Assembly (NCBI GenBank): GCA_964563465.1
Contig: CAZLVZ010000002.1
Span: 1-44,536 of the forward strand
Direction: 5' to 3'
Length of the DNA stretch: 44,536 nt
Source of the DNA: JAYENY01 sp964563465
GTDB taxonomy: Bacteria; Patescibacteriota; Minisyncoccia; Minisyncoccales; PEYH01
Shown here piece after piece: positions 9,501-16,594 of this stretch. The notes under the pieces are model-generated. The model worked only from the letters and a program-made list of their open reading frames with translations, had not been told where the DNA came from and did no database searches. The translations under genes and the position numbers were made by a program. Each line of letters opens with the position of its first letter. Within the stretch, counting starts at the first letter, position 1.

Positions 9501-10050
9501 GCTCAAGTTTGACGAAAAACTTATTAATAAAACATTAGAACAGAAGATGGATACAGTAAGAGGGATAGTCAGCGAAGGGCTTAAGATTAGAAGCGACAAT
9601 TCTATTAAAGTTAGACAACCATTGAATACTTTAAAAGTTAGGAGCGAAAAGCTTAATAAAGGATTGCTTGCTTTAATTCAAGAAGAACTCAATGTAAAAA
9701 ATATTGAATTTAAGGAAGATGCTACAAAGCAAGAACATTGGAAATTGGAATATGATTTAAAGATTACGCCTGAATTGCAAAACGAAGGAATGATTCGTGA
9801 AGTGGCGCGTCAAATTCAAGATATGAGAAAGAAAGCTAATTGTAGCCCAGAAGATAAGGTTGTAATTTATTGTGATGGAAATAAAGATTTTGTGAACCTA
9901 TTAAATCACAACAAAGAATTGATTTTGTCGCAAACCCGCGCAAAAGATTTTATTTCTCAAAGAAAAGAAAAAGAAATATTTAATATTGAAAGAGAGATTA
10001 AAATTAATAATCAAGAACTTTGGTTAGGACTAAAAATTGTAGTAAGATGA
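6514..10050 (+). CDS. ileS: isoleucyl-tRNA synthetase (type 2) with inserted histidine-phosphatase domain
   Basis: Charges tRNA-Ile. The HIGH equivalent is PGVHHV, zinc-knuckle CPRCG lies near residue 170, the editing domain contains TTTPWTLPANIAIA, and KMSKS is at 807-811. These motifs match the eukaryote-like type 2 IleRS that are often mupirocin-resistant. At 1178 residues it is long because a histidine-phosphatase (phosphoglycerate-mutase-like) domain sits at about 486-690, with R498-H499-G500, R551, E575 and H647 all present. It is placed in the loop between the two cysteine pairs of the second zinc ribbon (KCEHC before, CPKCG after), and the flanking IleRS sequence resumes normally (FHRPYIDEV). 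The role of the insert is unknown. Confidence 0.96.
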   Translation: MEVGRSKSEEKIAKFWKENQVFEKSLNKKGGDFVFYEGPPTANAKPGVHHVLTRAFKDIICRYQTMQGKRVLRKAGWDVHGLPVELAVEKSLGLKNKKDIEEYGIDKFNQKCKESVWEHAKEWGDLTERIGFWLDLKNPYITSDPLYMESIFNIIKQISNKGLLYQDYKVVPYCPRCGTVLSSHEVAQGYKKIKENAVYVKFEIKNKKFKANTFLLVWTTTPWTLPANIAIAVNPKIEYILVKINKEYLIIAKKRQEILEDNFEIIKEFKGEDLVGLQYKPIFKKDVIVLPKNTKNAYQILPADFVTTQEGTGLVHIAPAFGQDDMELIKTENEKQKKESDKFPILLIVDKEGKFTVEVKKWKGMFVKDADSLIIKELKNTNRLFKQEKYEHDYPFCWRCDTPLLYYAKKSWFIKVKDIKQKLIENNQKINWLPEHIKEGRFGEWLRELKDWALSRERYWGTPLPVWKCEHCDHQEVIGGREDLKKQKFSTNQYFVLRHGESTSNVEEFYCSWPEPKKSLLTQKGEFQINEIIEKIKNEKIDIIFSSDILRTSQTAELVAKALGKKVKYDIRLREIDMGIFNGKDLQRGREFFNSEVKLSAKEVFLNKFNNGFSEGENFSEVKMRVLDFLKKIDKKFKNKNILIVSHELPILMLKSALLGWTNEEMAEHRKDISTSTGSFAKIEFKIFPYNQKGELDFHRPYIDEVQFLCPKCGKAMERVPEVIDCWFDSGSMPFSQRHWPFSDQSSKINNYSIPPELFPADYISEAVDQTRGWFYTLLAISSLLGFESPYKSVVVLGHVLDKNGQKMSKSKGNVVDPWEMIEKYGADALRWYFYTINQPGDSKLFSEKDLDQRLKKFIMTFWHCFTFWKMYEQTVENKSAEIDSQNVLDKWILSKLNGLVGDTTKKLDKYDITGAAREIESFVIDDLSLWYIRRSRKRFQRPDSQKEIEQAYSVLRHTLLVLSKLTAPFIPFVSEEIYLEVMNKKDKLSVHLDDWLKFDEKLINKTLEQKMDTVRGIVSEGLKIRSDNSIKVRQPLNTLKVRSEKLNKGLLALIQEELNVKNIEFKEDATKQEHWKLEYDLKITPELQNEGMIREVARQIQDMRKKANCSPEDKVVIYCDGNKDFVNLLNHNKELILSQTRAKDFISQRKEKEIFNIEREIKINNQELWLGLKIVVR

Positions 10051-10085
10051 TAGATGCAGAGCAATTAATGATTAATCGTTAACAC

Positions 10086-10532
10086 ATGGCCATCCCTAAA
10101 TTTTTAAAAGCGTTTATAGATGTAGCCAAAACCGGAGCTACACCAGTAAATAAAAAAATAACCCAAGGACAGCCCGGAAGTGGACACAAGAGAATGGCTG
10201 AAGGAGAGGTTACAAAAAGGAACGAAACATCAGAAGGAATTTTTGGTTCAAAACCTTTTATTAATAGATATAGATTTCGGGAGCAATTAAAGAAAGTGTC
10301 GGGGAAAATTCCCGGTGGAGGTGTTTATAACCAAAAAGAAAGATTGAGCATAGAAAAAGAACTTTTTCCGAGAGAAAAATTTGGACAATATGTTACTCCG
10401 TATGAAATGAGTCGTCGTATTAAAGATCTTAAACATAAACTTTTTCGTTCTGGTAACGCGACTGAGAAAATAGAGACAAGAAGACAAATTAAATTTTTAG
10501 AAAAATTAAGAGGAGAAAAAAAAGATGCTTAA
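10086..10532 (+). CDS. conserved-looking hypothetical protein
   Basis: Not recognised. The 148-residue basic protein has no membrane segment or signal peptide. The N-terminal half is Gly/Pro-containing (TQGQPGSGHKRM, then SGKIPGGGVYNQKERLSIE), and the C-terminal half looks helical and charged (YEMSRRIKDLKHKLFR, then ETRRQIKFLEKLRGEKKDA). It overlaps the next gene by eight bases, so translational coupling to the exported DUF11-like protein is likely. The high Lys/Arg content could suit nucleic-acid or membrane-surface binding, but nothing specific supports a function. Confidence 0.65.
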   Translation: MAIPKFLKAFIDVAKTGATPVNKKITQGQPGSGHKRMAEGEVTKRNETSEGIFGSKPFINRYRFREQLKKVSGKIPGGGVYNQKERLSIEKELFPREKFGQYVTPYEMSRRIKDLKHKLFRSGNATEKIETRRQIKFLEKLRGEKKDA

Positions 10533-12156
10533 TAAAATAATATTTTTTTTAATTATCATTATTATAATTATAGGAGCTGTCGGATATTGGTTTTATCAGG
10601 GCAATAGTTACTCTAAAGATGTTTTGCGTTTAGAGATTTTTGCACCAGAAACAATAAAAGTTGGAGAAGAAATAGAATATAGCGTTCGTATTAAAAACAA
10701 CGGAGATGTTCGACTTGACGAACCAAGTTTAGTATTTGAATATCCAGATACTGCGGAACCGATAAATGGAGAATCTTTACGCATCACAAAAGAGTCGGAA
10801 GAATTGGATAACGCTATTTATCCTGGGCAGGAAAAGATTTTTAGATTTAAAGCAAGAATATTTGGAGAACAGGGTCAGATTAAAGAAGCAAAAGCATTAG
10901 TTTCATATAGGCCTAGAAATTTGAAAGCAAGATATGTCTCTAAGACAAGTCATTTAGCTACGATAGATGAAGTTCCTTTAACTTTTGAATTTGACATTCC
11001 ATCTGGAGTTGGAAGTGGCCAAGAAATGAATTTTTCTTTAAATTATTTTTCAAGCATCGATTATCCCCTTTCAGACTTAGAAATAAAAGTAGATTATCCC
11101 ACGGCATTTGAACTTAAAGAGACTGACCCAAGAGGCATTTCCGATAATCAGTGGAAAATTTCTAATTTAAGTAAGGCCGAAGGCGGAAGAATAGATATTA
11201 AGGGTAGTTTGCGAGGCGAGACAGGGGCTACAGAAGTTTTTAAATCGCAAATTGGAATCTGGCAGAGAGGAGAATTTATTGTTCTAAAACAGGCGATTAA
11301 GCAAGTGAAAATAATTGAACCCTCTTTATATATTAGTCAGCTAATAAATAATTCCTCTGACTATATTGCTAAATCCGGTGATCTTCTTCATTACGAGATT
11401 ATTTTCAGAAATATCGGTAGCAATCCATTGCAACATTTATTTTTAGCCAACAAATTTGATAGTGATTTGTTTGACTTTGAGAGCGTTCGTTCCCTAAAAG
11501 GACAATCTGGATCAGGGGATAATTCAATTATTTGGGATTGGCACGATGTTCCGAAACTTCAGTTTTTAAATGCTGGAGAAGAGGGAATTGTAGAACTTTG
11601 GATAAATCTTAAGGAAGAGGTTGCAAATATTAATCAAGCTAAACTTGAGAATGAAGTTGTTTTAGGACAAGCAAGAAGAAAATTTGTCTCAAAAGTTAGG
11701 ACTAAACTTGAATTAGACCAAAGTCCATATGTTGATGATGAAATTTTCGGAAGTCAAGCTAAATTTCCGCTTCAAACAGGAGAAGAAAATTTATTTACGA
11801 TCATTTGGAAAGCTAAAAATTATTATAATCAAATAGAAGATGCAAAGATACAATCAACCCTGCCTCCACAAGTAAAATTGACAGGCAAAGTTACTCCTCA
11901 AAAACTTGCTTTTGACCCAATTACCAGAGAAATTGTTTGGTCAATAGGTGACTTAGATCCTAATCAAGGAGAGGTTCCGTCGCAACTTGCTTTTCAAATT
12001 CAACTTAAAGCTACTAGTAATCAAAAAGGAAAATTTGCTGAGTTGCTTGGAAAAACAACATTTAGTGCTTTTGATAAGTGGACAGAAGAACATGTGGAGG
12101 CAACGAGTTCGGCTATAACAACAAAAGTATTTGGAGAACAAGGTAAAATTCAATAA
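10525..12156 (+). CDS. membrane-anchored extracellular protein with DUF11/CARDB-like repeats
   Basis: The 543-residue protein has one N-terminal membrane anchor (about 4-24, almost pure Ile/Leu) and the rest outside the cell. It contains at least three Ig-like beta domains of DUF11/CARDB type. Repeated cores are visible: KVGEEIEYSVRIKNNGDVRL, then GSGQEMNFSLNYFSSIDYPL, SGDLLHYEIIFRNIGSNPL and GEENLFTIIWKAKNYYNQIE. Such domains usually serve as surface spacers or adhesion modules. There are no sorting or catalytic motifs. It overlaps the preceding small basic gene and is followed by glyS after eight bases. A surface role in cell-cell contact fits CPR lifestyles but is only inferred. Confidence 0.75.
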   Translation: MLNKIIFFLIIIIIIIGAVGYWFYQGNSYSKDVLRLEIFAPETIKVGEEIEYSVRIKNNGDVRLDEPSLVFEYPDTAEPINGESLRITKESEELDNAIYPGQEKIFRFKARIFGEQGQIKEAKALVSYRPRNLKARYVSKTSHLATIDEVPLTFEFDIPSGVGSGQEMNFSLNYFSSIDYPLSDLEIKVDYPTAFELKETDPRGISDNQWKISNLSKAEGGRIDIKGSLRGETGATEVFKSQIGIWQRGEFIVLKQAIKQVKIIEPSLYISQLINNSSDYIAKSGDLLHYEIIFRNIGSNPLQHLFLANKFDSDLFDFESVRSLKGQSGSGDNSIIWDWHDVPKLQFLNAGEEGIVELWINLKEEVANINQAKLENEVVLGQARRKFVSKVRTKLELDQSPYVDDEIFGSQAKFPLQTGEENLFTIIWKAKNYYNQIEDAKIQSTLPPQVKLTGKVTPQKLAFDPITREIVWSIGDLDPNQGEVPSQLAFQIQLKATSNQKGKFAELLGKTTFSAFDKWTEEHVEATSSAITTKVFGEQGKIQ

Positions 12157-12164
12157 TTTTTATT

Positions 12165-13490
12165 ATGGAGGATTTAATGCAAAAAATTATTTCTTTATGT
12201 AAGAGACGAGGATTTATTTTTCCATCTTCGGAAATTTATGGAGGATTTAATTCCAGTTATGATTTTGGTCCACTTGGAGTTGAATTAAAAAGAAACATCA
12301 AAAAAGAATGGTGGAAAGATATGCTTCAATGCCACGAGAATATCGTTGGTTTAGACGCCTCTATTTTAATGTCTCCACAGGTTTGGAATGCATCGGGACA
12401 CTTGTCAGCTGGCTTTGCAGACGAATTAGTAGAATGTAAACAATGTCATAAACGGTTTAGATTAGATGGGATTGAGAATAATAAATGTCCCGAATGTGGA
12501 GGTGATTTGACCAAGCCAAAGCAATTTAACTTAATGATGAAGACATTCATTGGTTCCTTGGAAGATGAAAGTGCGGTTGCTTACTTAAGACCAGAAACAT
12601 GTCAGGGAATTTATGTTAATTTCAAAAATGTTTTAACTACGAGTCGTTCTAAGTTGCCATTTGGTATCGCGCAAATCGGTAAGGCGTTCCGTAACGAAAT
12701 TACTACCAAGAATTTTATTTTCCGTACTCGAGAATTTGAGCAAATGGAAATGCAATGGTTTTGCGATCCAGAAGAAGCAAATAAATGGTTTGATTATTGG
12801 AAAGAAGAACGACTAAAATGGTATTTGGATTTAGGCGTTGATAAAAAGAATTTAAAGATGACAGAAATTCCAGAAGGAGAACGAGCCCATTACGCTCAAA
12901 GACAGATTGACTTAGAATACAAATTCCCATTTGGCTGGCAGGAAATTGAAGGAATTCATAATAGAGGTGATTGGGACTTGTCTCGACATAGTAAATTTAG
13001 CAAAGAAGATTTGAAATACAAGGATTTAAAAACAGAAAAAGAATATATTCCTCACATTATTGAAACATCGGTTGGAGTTGAGAGAAGTTTGTTGGCTTTT
13101 TTGACCGAGGCATACCAAGAAGTATCTGGAGGTAGAACAAAAACAACCGAATCTACGAAAGCATCAGAGACAGTATTAAGGTTCCATAAAAAATTAGCTC
13201 CGATTAAAATCGCTGTTTTTCCCTTAGTAAAAAATAAACCAAAATTGGTTAAGAAAACAAAAGAAATTTACCAATTACTTAAACAAGATTTTATGTGTCA
13301 ATATGACGAGCAGGGTTCAATCGGACGCCGTTACCGTCGTCAAGACGAGCAAGGCACGCCTTTTTGTGTCACAGTTGACTTTGACACCTTAGAAGATAAA
13401 TCTGTCACCATCCGCGATCGTGACACGATGAAGCAAGAGAGAATAAAAATAGATAATCTCATTGATTATCTAAAGCAAAAATTCGATTAA
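12165..13490 (+). CDS. glyS: glycyl-tRNA synthetase, single-chain alpha2 type
   Basis: Charges tRNA-Gly. The 441-residue class II enzyme is of the eukaryote/archaeal-like homodimer type, not the alpha2beta2 form. Motif 1 region reads SSYDFGPLGVELKRNI, a zinc site is formed by CKQC and CPEC (about residues 91-121), motif 2 is GKAFRNEIT with FRTREFEQMEMQWF, and motif 3 is GVERSLLAFL. The C-terminal anticodon domain begins at LAPIKIAVFPLVKN. It sits in line with argS and ileS and is followed by a GC-rich hairpin. Some genomes call this form glyQS. Confidence 0.96.
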   Translation: MEDLMQKIISLCKRRGFIFPSSEIYGGFNSSYDFGPLGVELKRNIKKEWWKDMLQCHENIVGLDASILMSPQVWNASGHLSAGFADELVECKQCHKRFRLDGIENNKCPECGGDLTKPKQFNLMMKTFIGSLEDESAVAYLRPETCQGIYVNFKNVLTTSRSKLPFGIAQIGKAFRNEITTKNFIFRTREFEQMEMQWFCDPEEANKWFDYWKEERLKWYLDLGVDKKNLKMTEIPEGERAHYAQRQIDLEYKFPFGWQEIEGIHNRGDWDLSRHSKFSKEDLKYKDLKTEKEYIPHIIETSVGVERSLLAFLTEAYQEVSGGRTKTTESTKASETVLRFHKKLAPIKIAVFPLVKNKPKLVKKTKEIYQLLKQDFMCQYDEQGSIGRRYRRQDEQGTPFCVTVDFDTLEDKSVTIRDRDTMKQERIKIDNLIDYLKQKFD

Positions 13491-13506
13491 GGGCTGGGGA
13501 AAGAAT

Positions 13507-13527
13507 GGGGGAAGTCGGATTTCCCCC
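13507..13527 (+). terminator. GC-rich hairpin after glyS
   Basis: GGGGGAA (13507-13513) pairs with TTCCCCC (13521-13527) around a seven-base loop, 17 bases after the glyS stop. No T-tract follows, so it is either a weak terminator or an mRNA-end stabiliser. Confidence 0.4.
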
Positions 13528-13584
13528 TGAAATTTGTGGACAATTTTGTCTGATAATACGCAAAATTTAACATAATACTGTGAA

Positions 13585-13594
13585 TGTGATCACA
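13585..13594. promoter_or_regulatory. perfect palindrome upstream of orphan antitoxin
   Basis: TGTGATCACA lies eight bases before the ATG at 13602 and 14 bases after a CATAAT-like -10 (13571-13576). Position and symmetry fit an operator for the antitoxin's own repression. It also resembles a CRP half-site pair, but no CRP is known here. Confidence 0.35.
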
Positions 13595-13601
13595 AAATTA
13601 T

Positions 13602-13802
13602 ATGGTTAAAGTAATGGAAAAAAATTCAATAAATATTGGCAAAGAACCAATAGTAATTTTTCCTCTTAAAAAATGGGAGGAAATTGAACAAACAATTGAG
13701 GACTTGAAAGAGGCAACAAGATTTAATATTGCCCTTGAGGAAAGCCGAGGCAAGAGACTTTTTAGCTTGGGAGAGATAGCGAAAAAATATAAACTAAAAT
13801 AA
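13602..13802 (+). CDS. Phd/YefM-like antitoxin, no toxin partner visible
   Basis: The 66-residue protein has a short beta-rich start ending in PIVIFPLKKWEEIEQTIEDL, which is close to the core of small Phd/YefM-type antitoxins (normally followed by toxin-binding helices). The C-terminal half (EESRGKRLFSLGEIAKKYKLK) resembles the toxin-neutralising tail of this group. No toxin ORF follows: the next 90 bases hold a hairpin (13803-13829) and then an unrelated membrane protein. It is therefore an orphan antitoxin or the remains of a TA pair. The assignment rests on motif resemblance in a short protein. Confidence 0.6.
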   Translation: MVKVMEKNSINIGKEPIVIFPLKKWEEIEQTIEDLKEATRFNIALEESRGKRLFSLGEIAKKYKLK

Positions 13803-13829
13803 ATGTTTAAAGGTTCAACCTCTAAACAT
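13803..13829 (+). terminator. hairpin directly after orphan antitoxin
   Basis: ATGTTTA then AGGTT on the left pair with AACCT then TAAACAT on the right, with a one-base mismatch and a very tight loop. It begins at the antitoxin stop codon. No T-run follows, so it may be a transcript-end or recombination hairpin and not a standard terminator. Confidence 0.35.
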
Positions 13830-13893
13830 TCTACGCCGAACAAAAAATCGTTAAGAAAGGGGTTTTTGGACAAAATTTTGTACAATTAAATAT

Positions 13894-14172
13894 ATGAATT
13901 TTTTAATATTATGTGCTGGTCTTATCTTTGGATATCTAATTGCCGCGTTTTGTTCTGGAGGAAGAGAAGGAAAACAAGGAAGGTTTAAATCTTTAACATT
14001 TAAGACAAAGAATTATATAATTCATCTCCATCATTGGTTTATAGCAATTATCGGTCTGGCGATTCTATTATCTTTCAATTTTTATAATAACCTTATCTAT
14101 GGATTATTAATCGGGGCGATTGTTCAAGGTTTAACATACAAGGATTTTTATAGGATAGTTTATAGGCGATAG
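13894..14172 (+). CDS. small integral membrane protein with HxHHW motif
   Basis: Not assigned to a named family. The 92 residues form about three membrane segments (roughly 2-19, 47-64 and 68-84), with a basic cytoplasmic stretch between the first two (GGREGKQGRFKSLTFKTKN). The motif IIHLHHWF at the entry of the second segment has three His residues that could bind a metal or haem, though this is inference. A TACAAT -10 (13881-13886) sits seven bases before ATG with no SD, so it may be leaderless. The reading frame is clean and well spaced between neighbours. Confidence 0.6.
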   Translation: MNFLILCAGLIFGYLIAAFCSGGREGKQGRFKSLTFKTKNYIIHLHHWFIAIIGLAILLSFNFYNNLIYGLLIGAIVQGLTYKDFYRIVYRR

Positions 14173-14194
14173 CAATAAAAATGGGAAATTTAGA

Positions 14195-14632
14195 ATGAAC
14201 ACAAAAAGAGACTTAAATAAACATAAAGCAGTGACAAATCTCTACTCCGTAACTGATTGGGAGTATCATAAAGGGAAAGTTACATGGGATGATCTTTTTG
14301 ATGAAAAAGGGAAATTTTTTTTGACCATAGGAACGATGGAAATGGCAGAAGAGGACGGATTTTTACCTGACTATATTGGTAAAAAGAGAGAACCTTTTCC
14401 TAAAAGAATTTTTATTCAAGAAAAAGACAAAACATGGACTGTTTATGAAAACCTAAAACACTTTACTCCAGAGAAAGTTCAAGAATTACTTGATGATTTG
14501 GGTAAATTAACTGAAAAGATATTCGTTTTTAAATATAAAATTGTTCCAGAATGGTGGAAGCGCCGGTTGACAAAAATGGAGAAGGAAATTGAAGGAGGAA
14601 AATTGATACCTCTCAAAAAGTTGCGTCCGTAG
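14195..14632 (+). CDS. hypothetical protein
   Basis: Not recognised. A 145-residue soluble protein rich in aromatic and charged residues (TDWEYHKGKVTWDDLF, then KTWTVYENLKHFTPEKVQELLDDL). It shows no signal peptide, membrane segment or known catalytic motif. It begins 22 bases after the small membrane protein and is probably co-transcribed with it. It lies in the accessory stretch between glyS and murI next to a TA pair, so a transferred origin is possible. Confidence 0.55.
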   Translation: MNTKRDLNKHKAVTNLYSVTDWEYHKGKVTWDDLFDEKGKFFLTIGTMEMAEEDGFLPDYIGKKREPFPKRIFIQEKDKTWTVYENLKHFTPEKVQELLDDLGKLTEKIFVFKYKIVPEWWKRRLTKMEKEIEGGKLIPLKKLRP

Positions 14633-14688
14633 AGACTTAACTTCTATATTTGATAAATAAAACATCTTATTTCATCGGGTTTTTATTG

Positions 14689-14717
14689 TTGAAAGAATGG
14701 TCAAGAAATGTTATAGT
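14689..14717 (+). promoter_or_regulatory. near-consensus promoter of second TA pair
   Basis: TTGAAA (14689-14694), a 17-base spacer and TATAGT (14712-14717). The ATG at 14726 lies eight bases beyond the -10, so the transcript should start at or within about two bases of the start codon. Confidence 0.65.
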
Positions 14718-14725
14718 ATAAATAT

Positions 14726-15058
14726 ATGAAGCCAGATAAATATATGGAGTCAGAAAACAAAAACTTAAAGTTACCATCATTTTTTAAGCCATTGCTTTGG
14801 TCTTATAATTTTTTTCTAATAGATCCGAAAAAAAATAAGAAAAGAATTATTATTAACACAGTCAATTATGGTAGATGGAAACACTTGCAATGGATAGTGA
14901 AATTTTATGGCAGAAATAAGCTGAAAAAGATAATTGAAGAAACTCCCGAGACAGAATTTAGGGTCCCTGCGTTGAAACTCGTCTCTTTATTATTGGGAAT
15001 TAAAAAAATGAAATATGCATCAAGAAGTGATTACATCAAAAGGCAAAATAATTCTTGA
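14726..15058 (+). CDS. DUF6922-like putative antitoxin
   Basis: The 110-residue protein has the pattern LPSFFKPLLWSYNFFLIDPKK, then IINTVNYGRWKHLQWIVKFY and KLKKIIEETPE, which resembles the small DUF6922 proteins that pair with AbiEii-like nucleotidyltransferases. Its end overlaps the next gene by 44 bases, the tight coupling typical of TA operons. It has its own strong promoter and a leaderless start. The antitoxin role is inferred from this context and family resemblance; no DNA-binding motif is obvious. Confidence 0.65.
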   Translation: MKPDKYMESENKNLKLPSFFKPLLWSYNFFLIDPKKNKKRIIINTVNYGRWKHLQWIVKFYGRNKLKKIIEETPETEFRVPALKLVSLLLGIKKMKYASRSDYIKRQNNS

Positions 15059-15632
15059 TCGACTTGATAAATTCCCTGATTTTTATTTGGCAGGCGGGAC
15101 AGGGCTGGCCTTACAATTGGGTCACAGAATCTCAGTTGATTTTGATTTTTTTTGGCAGGAAGATATTCCGAAAGAATTACTTTCAAAAATAAGGAAAGTT
15201 TTTAAGGGATGCAGAATTGAAATAGTTGTTAATCGTTTAGCGCAACTAACCGTAGAAATTGATGGAGTGATGATTTCTTTTGTGAAGTATCCTTTCCCAG
15301 TATTTTCAAGACTCATTGATTATAAAGGAATTAAAATTTTGTCTCCCATAGGAATTGCGGCAATGAAAGCGTTCGCGTTAGGAGGAAGGGCTACTTTAAA
15401 GGATTATGTAGATTTATATTTTATTTTAAAGGAAAAGACTGTCGCTTTGGAAGAAATTATTGCTTTATGCGATAAAAAATATGGAAATGAATTCAATCAG
15501 AGATTGTTTTTGGAAGAGTTGGTTTACTCAAAAGACATAGAAGAAATAGAGATAAATTTTTTGAAAGAGAAAGTAGGAAAAATAGCAATAGAGGATTTTT
15601 TTGAGAAAGAGGTCAAAAAAATAAAAATTTAA
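15015..15632 (+). CDS. AbiEii-like nucleotidyltransferase toxin (second)
   Basis: The 205-residue protein has a shorter version of the AbiEii fold: AGGTGLALQLGHR (GGT 27-29), SVDFDFF (D42/D44), a central strand with VEIDGVMISFVKYPFP, and the C-terminal ALGGRATLKDYVDLYFIL motif. It differs clearly from the toxin at 4059, so the two are not recent duplicates. The gene starts inside the upstream putative antitoxin (44-base overlap). Proteins of this group act as translation-blocking nucleotidyltransferases in the cases tested; the substrate here is unknown. The next gene, murI, starts 70 bases later. Confidence 0.78.
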   Translation: MHQEVITSKGKIILDRLDKFPDFYLAGGTGLALQLGHRISVDFDFFWQEDIPKELLSKIRKVFKGCRIEIVVNRLAQLTVEIDGVMISFVKYPFPVFSRLIDYKGIKILSPIGIAAMKAFALGGRATLKDYVDLYFILKEKTVALEEIIALCDKKYGNEFNQRLFLEELVYSKDIEEIEINFLKEKVGKIAIEDFFEKEVKKIKI

Positions 15633-15702
15633 ATCAATAGCTACAAAAAGTCCACGAATAGGGTTTTTTTGTTGGCAGATTTTTTGATAGAGTAAAGATA
15701 TT

Positions 15703-16533
15703 ATGGCAAAGAAGATTTTAAAAAAAAGTTCAATTGGAGTTTTTGATTCCGGATTTGGTGGTCTAGAGATTTTAAGAGAAATAGTAAAAGAATCGCCACA
15801 ATATGATTATATTTATTTAGGCGATACGGCACGAGCACCATACGGCAATCGTTCTCAAGAACAGATTTACTATTTTACAAAACAAGCAGTGGATTTTCTT
15901 TTTAATCGCGATTGTTATTTAATAATTTTAGCTTGTAATACTGCCTCAAGTGAAGCGCTCCGCAAAATTCAAAGAGAGTATTTACCAAAATATTATCCCG
16001 AAAGAAGGGTTTTGGGAGTAATTATTCCTGCAGTTGAATCAGCTACAGAAATAACCAAAAATAATCGTGTTGGAGTTATGGCTACAAATAGCGCAGTTGA
16101 TTCTAATGCATTTGAAAAGGAATTAAAAAAAATTAATTCTCAAATACAAGTTTTTCAACAATCCTGTCCACTTCTTGTACCGATTGTAGAGGAGGGAAAA
16201 CAGGACTCTGTATCAACTAAAACAATTTTGAAAAATTATTTAGAATCCTTAGTCAAAAAAAATATTGATACTTTAATTCTCGGTTGTACTCATTATGGTT
16301 TTTTAGAAAATCAAATTAGAGAAATTGTTGGGAATAAGATTAACATTGTTTCAGAAGGGAAAATAATCGCTGAAAAATTGAAAGATTACTTAACGAGGCA
16401 TTCTGAAATAAAAAATATTTTGGCCAAGAATTCAAAAATTGAATTTTTAACAACTGATTTAAGCGATAAATTCAAAGATATCGGAACTCAATTTTTTGGT
16501 AGACCGATTAATCCAAAAAAAATCTCCCTGTAG
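15703..16533 (+). CDS. murI: glutamate racemase
   Basis: Makes D-glutamate for peptidoglycan from L-glutamate. The 276-residue protein starts with IGVFDSGFGGLEILREIV and has both catalytic cysteines in context: C78 in ACNTASSEAL and C195 in LGCTHYGFL. YLGDTARAPYGNRS is also typical. The length is normal. The gene ends 61 bases before the protease start, and the promoter of the protease lies just past its stop. Its presence implies a peptidoglycan wall. Confidence 0.95.
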   Translation: MAKKILKKSSIGVFDSGFGGLEILREIVKESPQYDYIYLGDTARAPYGNRSQEQIYYFTKQAVDFLFNRDCYLIILACNTASSEALRKIQREYLPKYYPERRVLGVIIPAVESATEITKNNRVGVMATNSAVDSNAFEKELKKINSQIQVFQQSCPLLVPIVEEGKQDSVSTKTILKNYLESLVKKNIDTLILGCTHYGFLENQIREIVGNKINIVSEGKIIAEKLKDYLTRHSEIKNILAKNSKIEFLTTDLSDKFKDIGTQFFGRPINPKKISL

Positions 16534-16556
16534 TAGCTCCAACAGAAAATCGCTCT

Positions 16557-16585
16557 TTGTTTTTATAATTAATTTGATGTATACT
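16557..16585 (+). promoter_or_regulatory. promoter of M16 protease gene
   Basis: TTGTTT (16557-16562), a 17-base spacer and TATACT (16580-16585). The ATG at 16595 lies nine bases downstream, so the transcript is probably leaderless or nearly so. Confidence 0.6.
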
Positions 16586-16594
16586 TTAGGAAAT

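Noticed and set aside
13586..13595. CRP binding site at the TGTGATCACA palindrome
   Set aside because: No CRP-type regulator is in view and the half-site spacing of true CRP sites is larger; it is kept only as a candidate antitoxin operator.
13598..13885. Minus-strand 95-residue ORF opposite the orphan antitoxin
   Set aside because: Antisense shadow with no SD or promoter; the plus-strand frame has family resemblance and a palindrome upstream.
16496..16594. Upstream extension of the M16 protease reading frame
   Set aside because: It overlaps murI and the promoter at 16557-16585; family homology starts at the Met at 16595.
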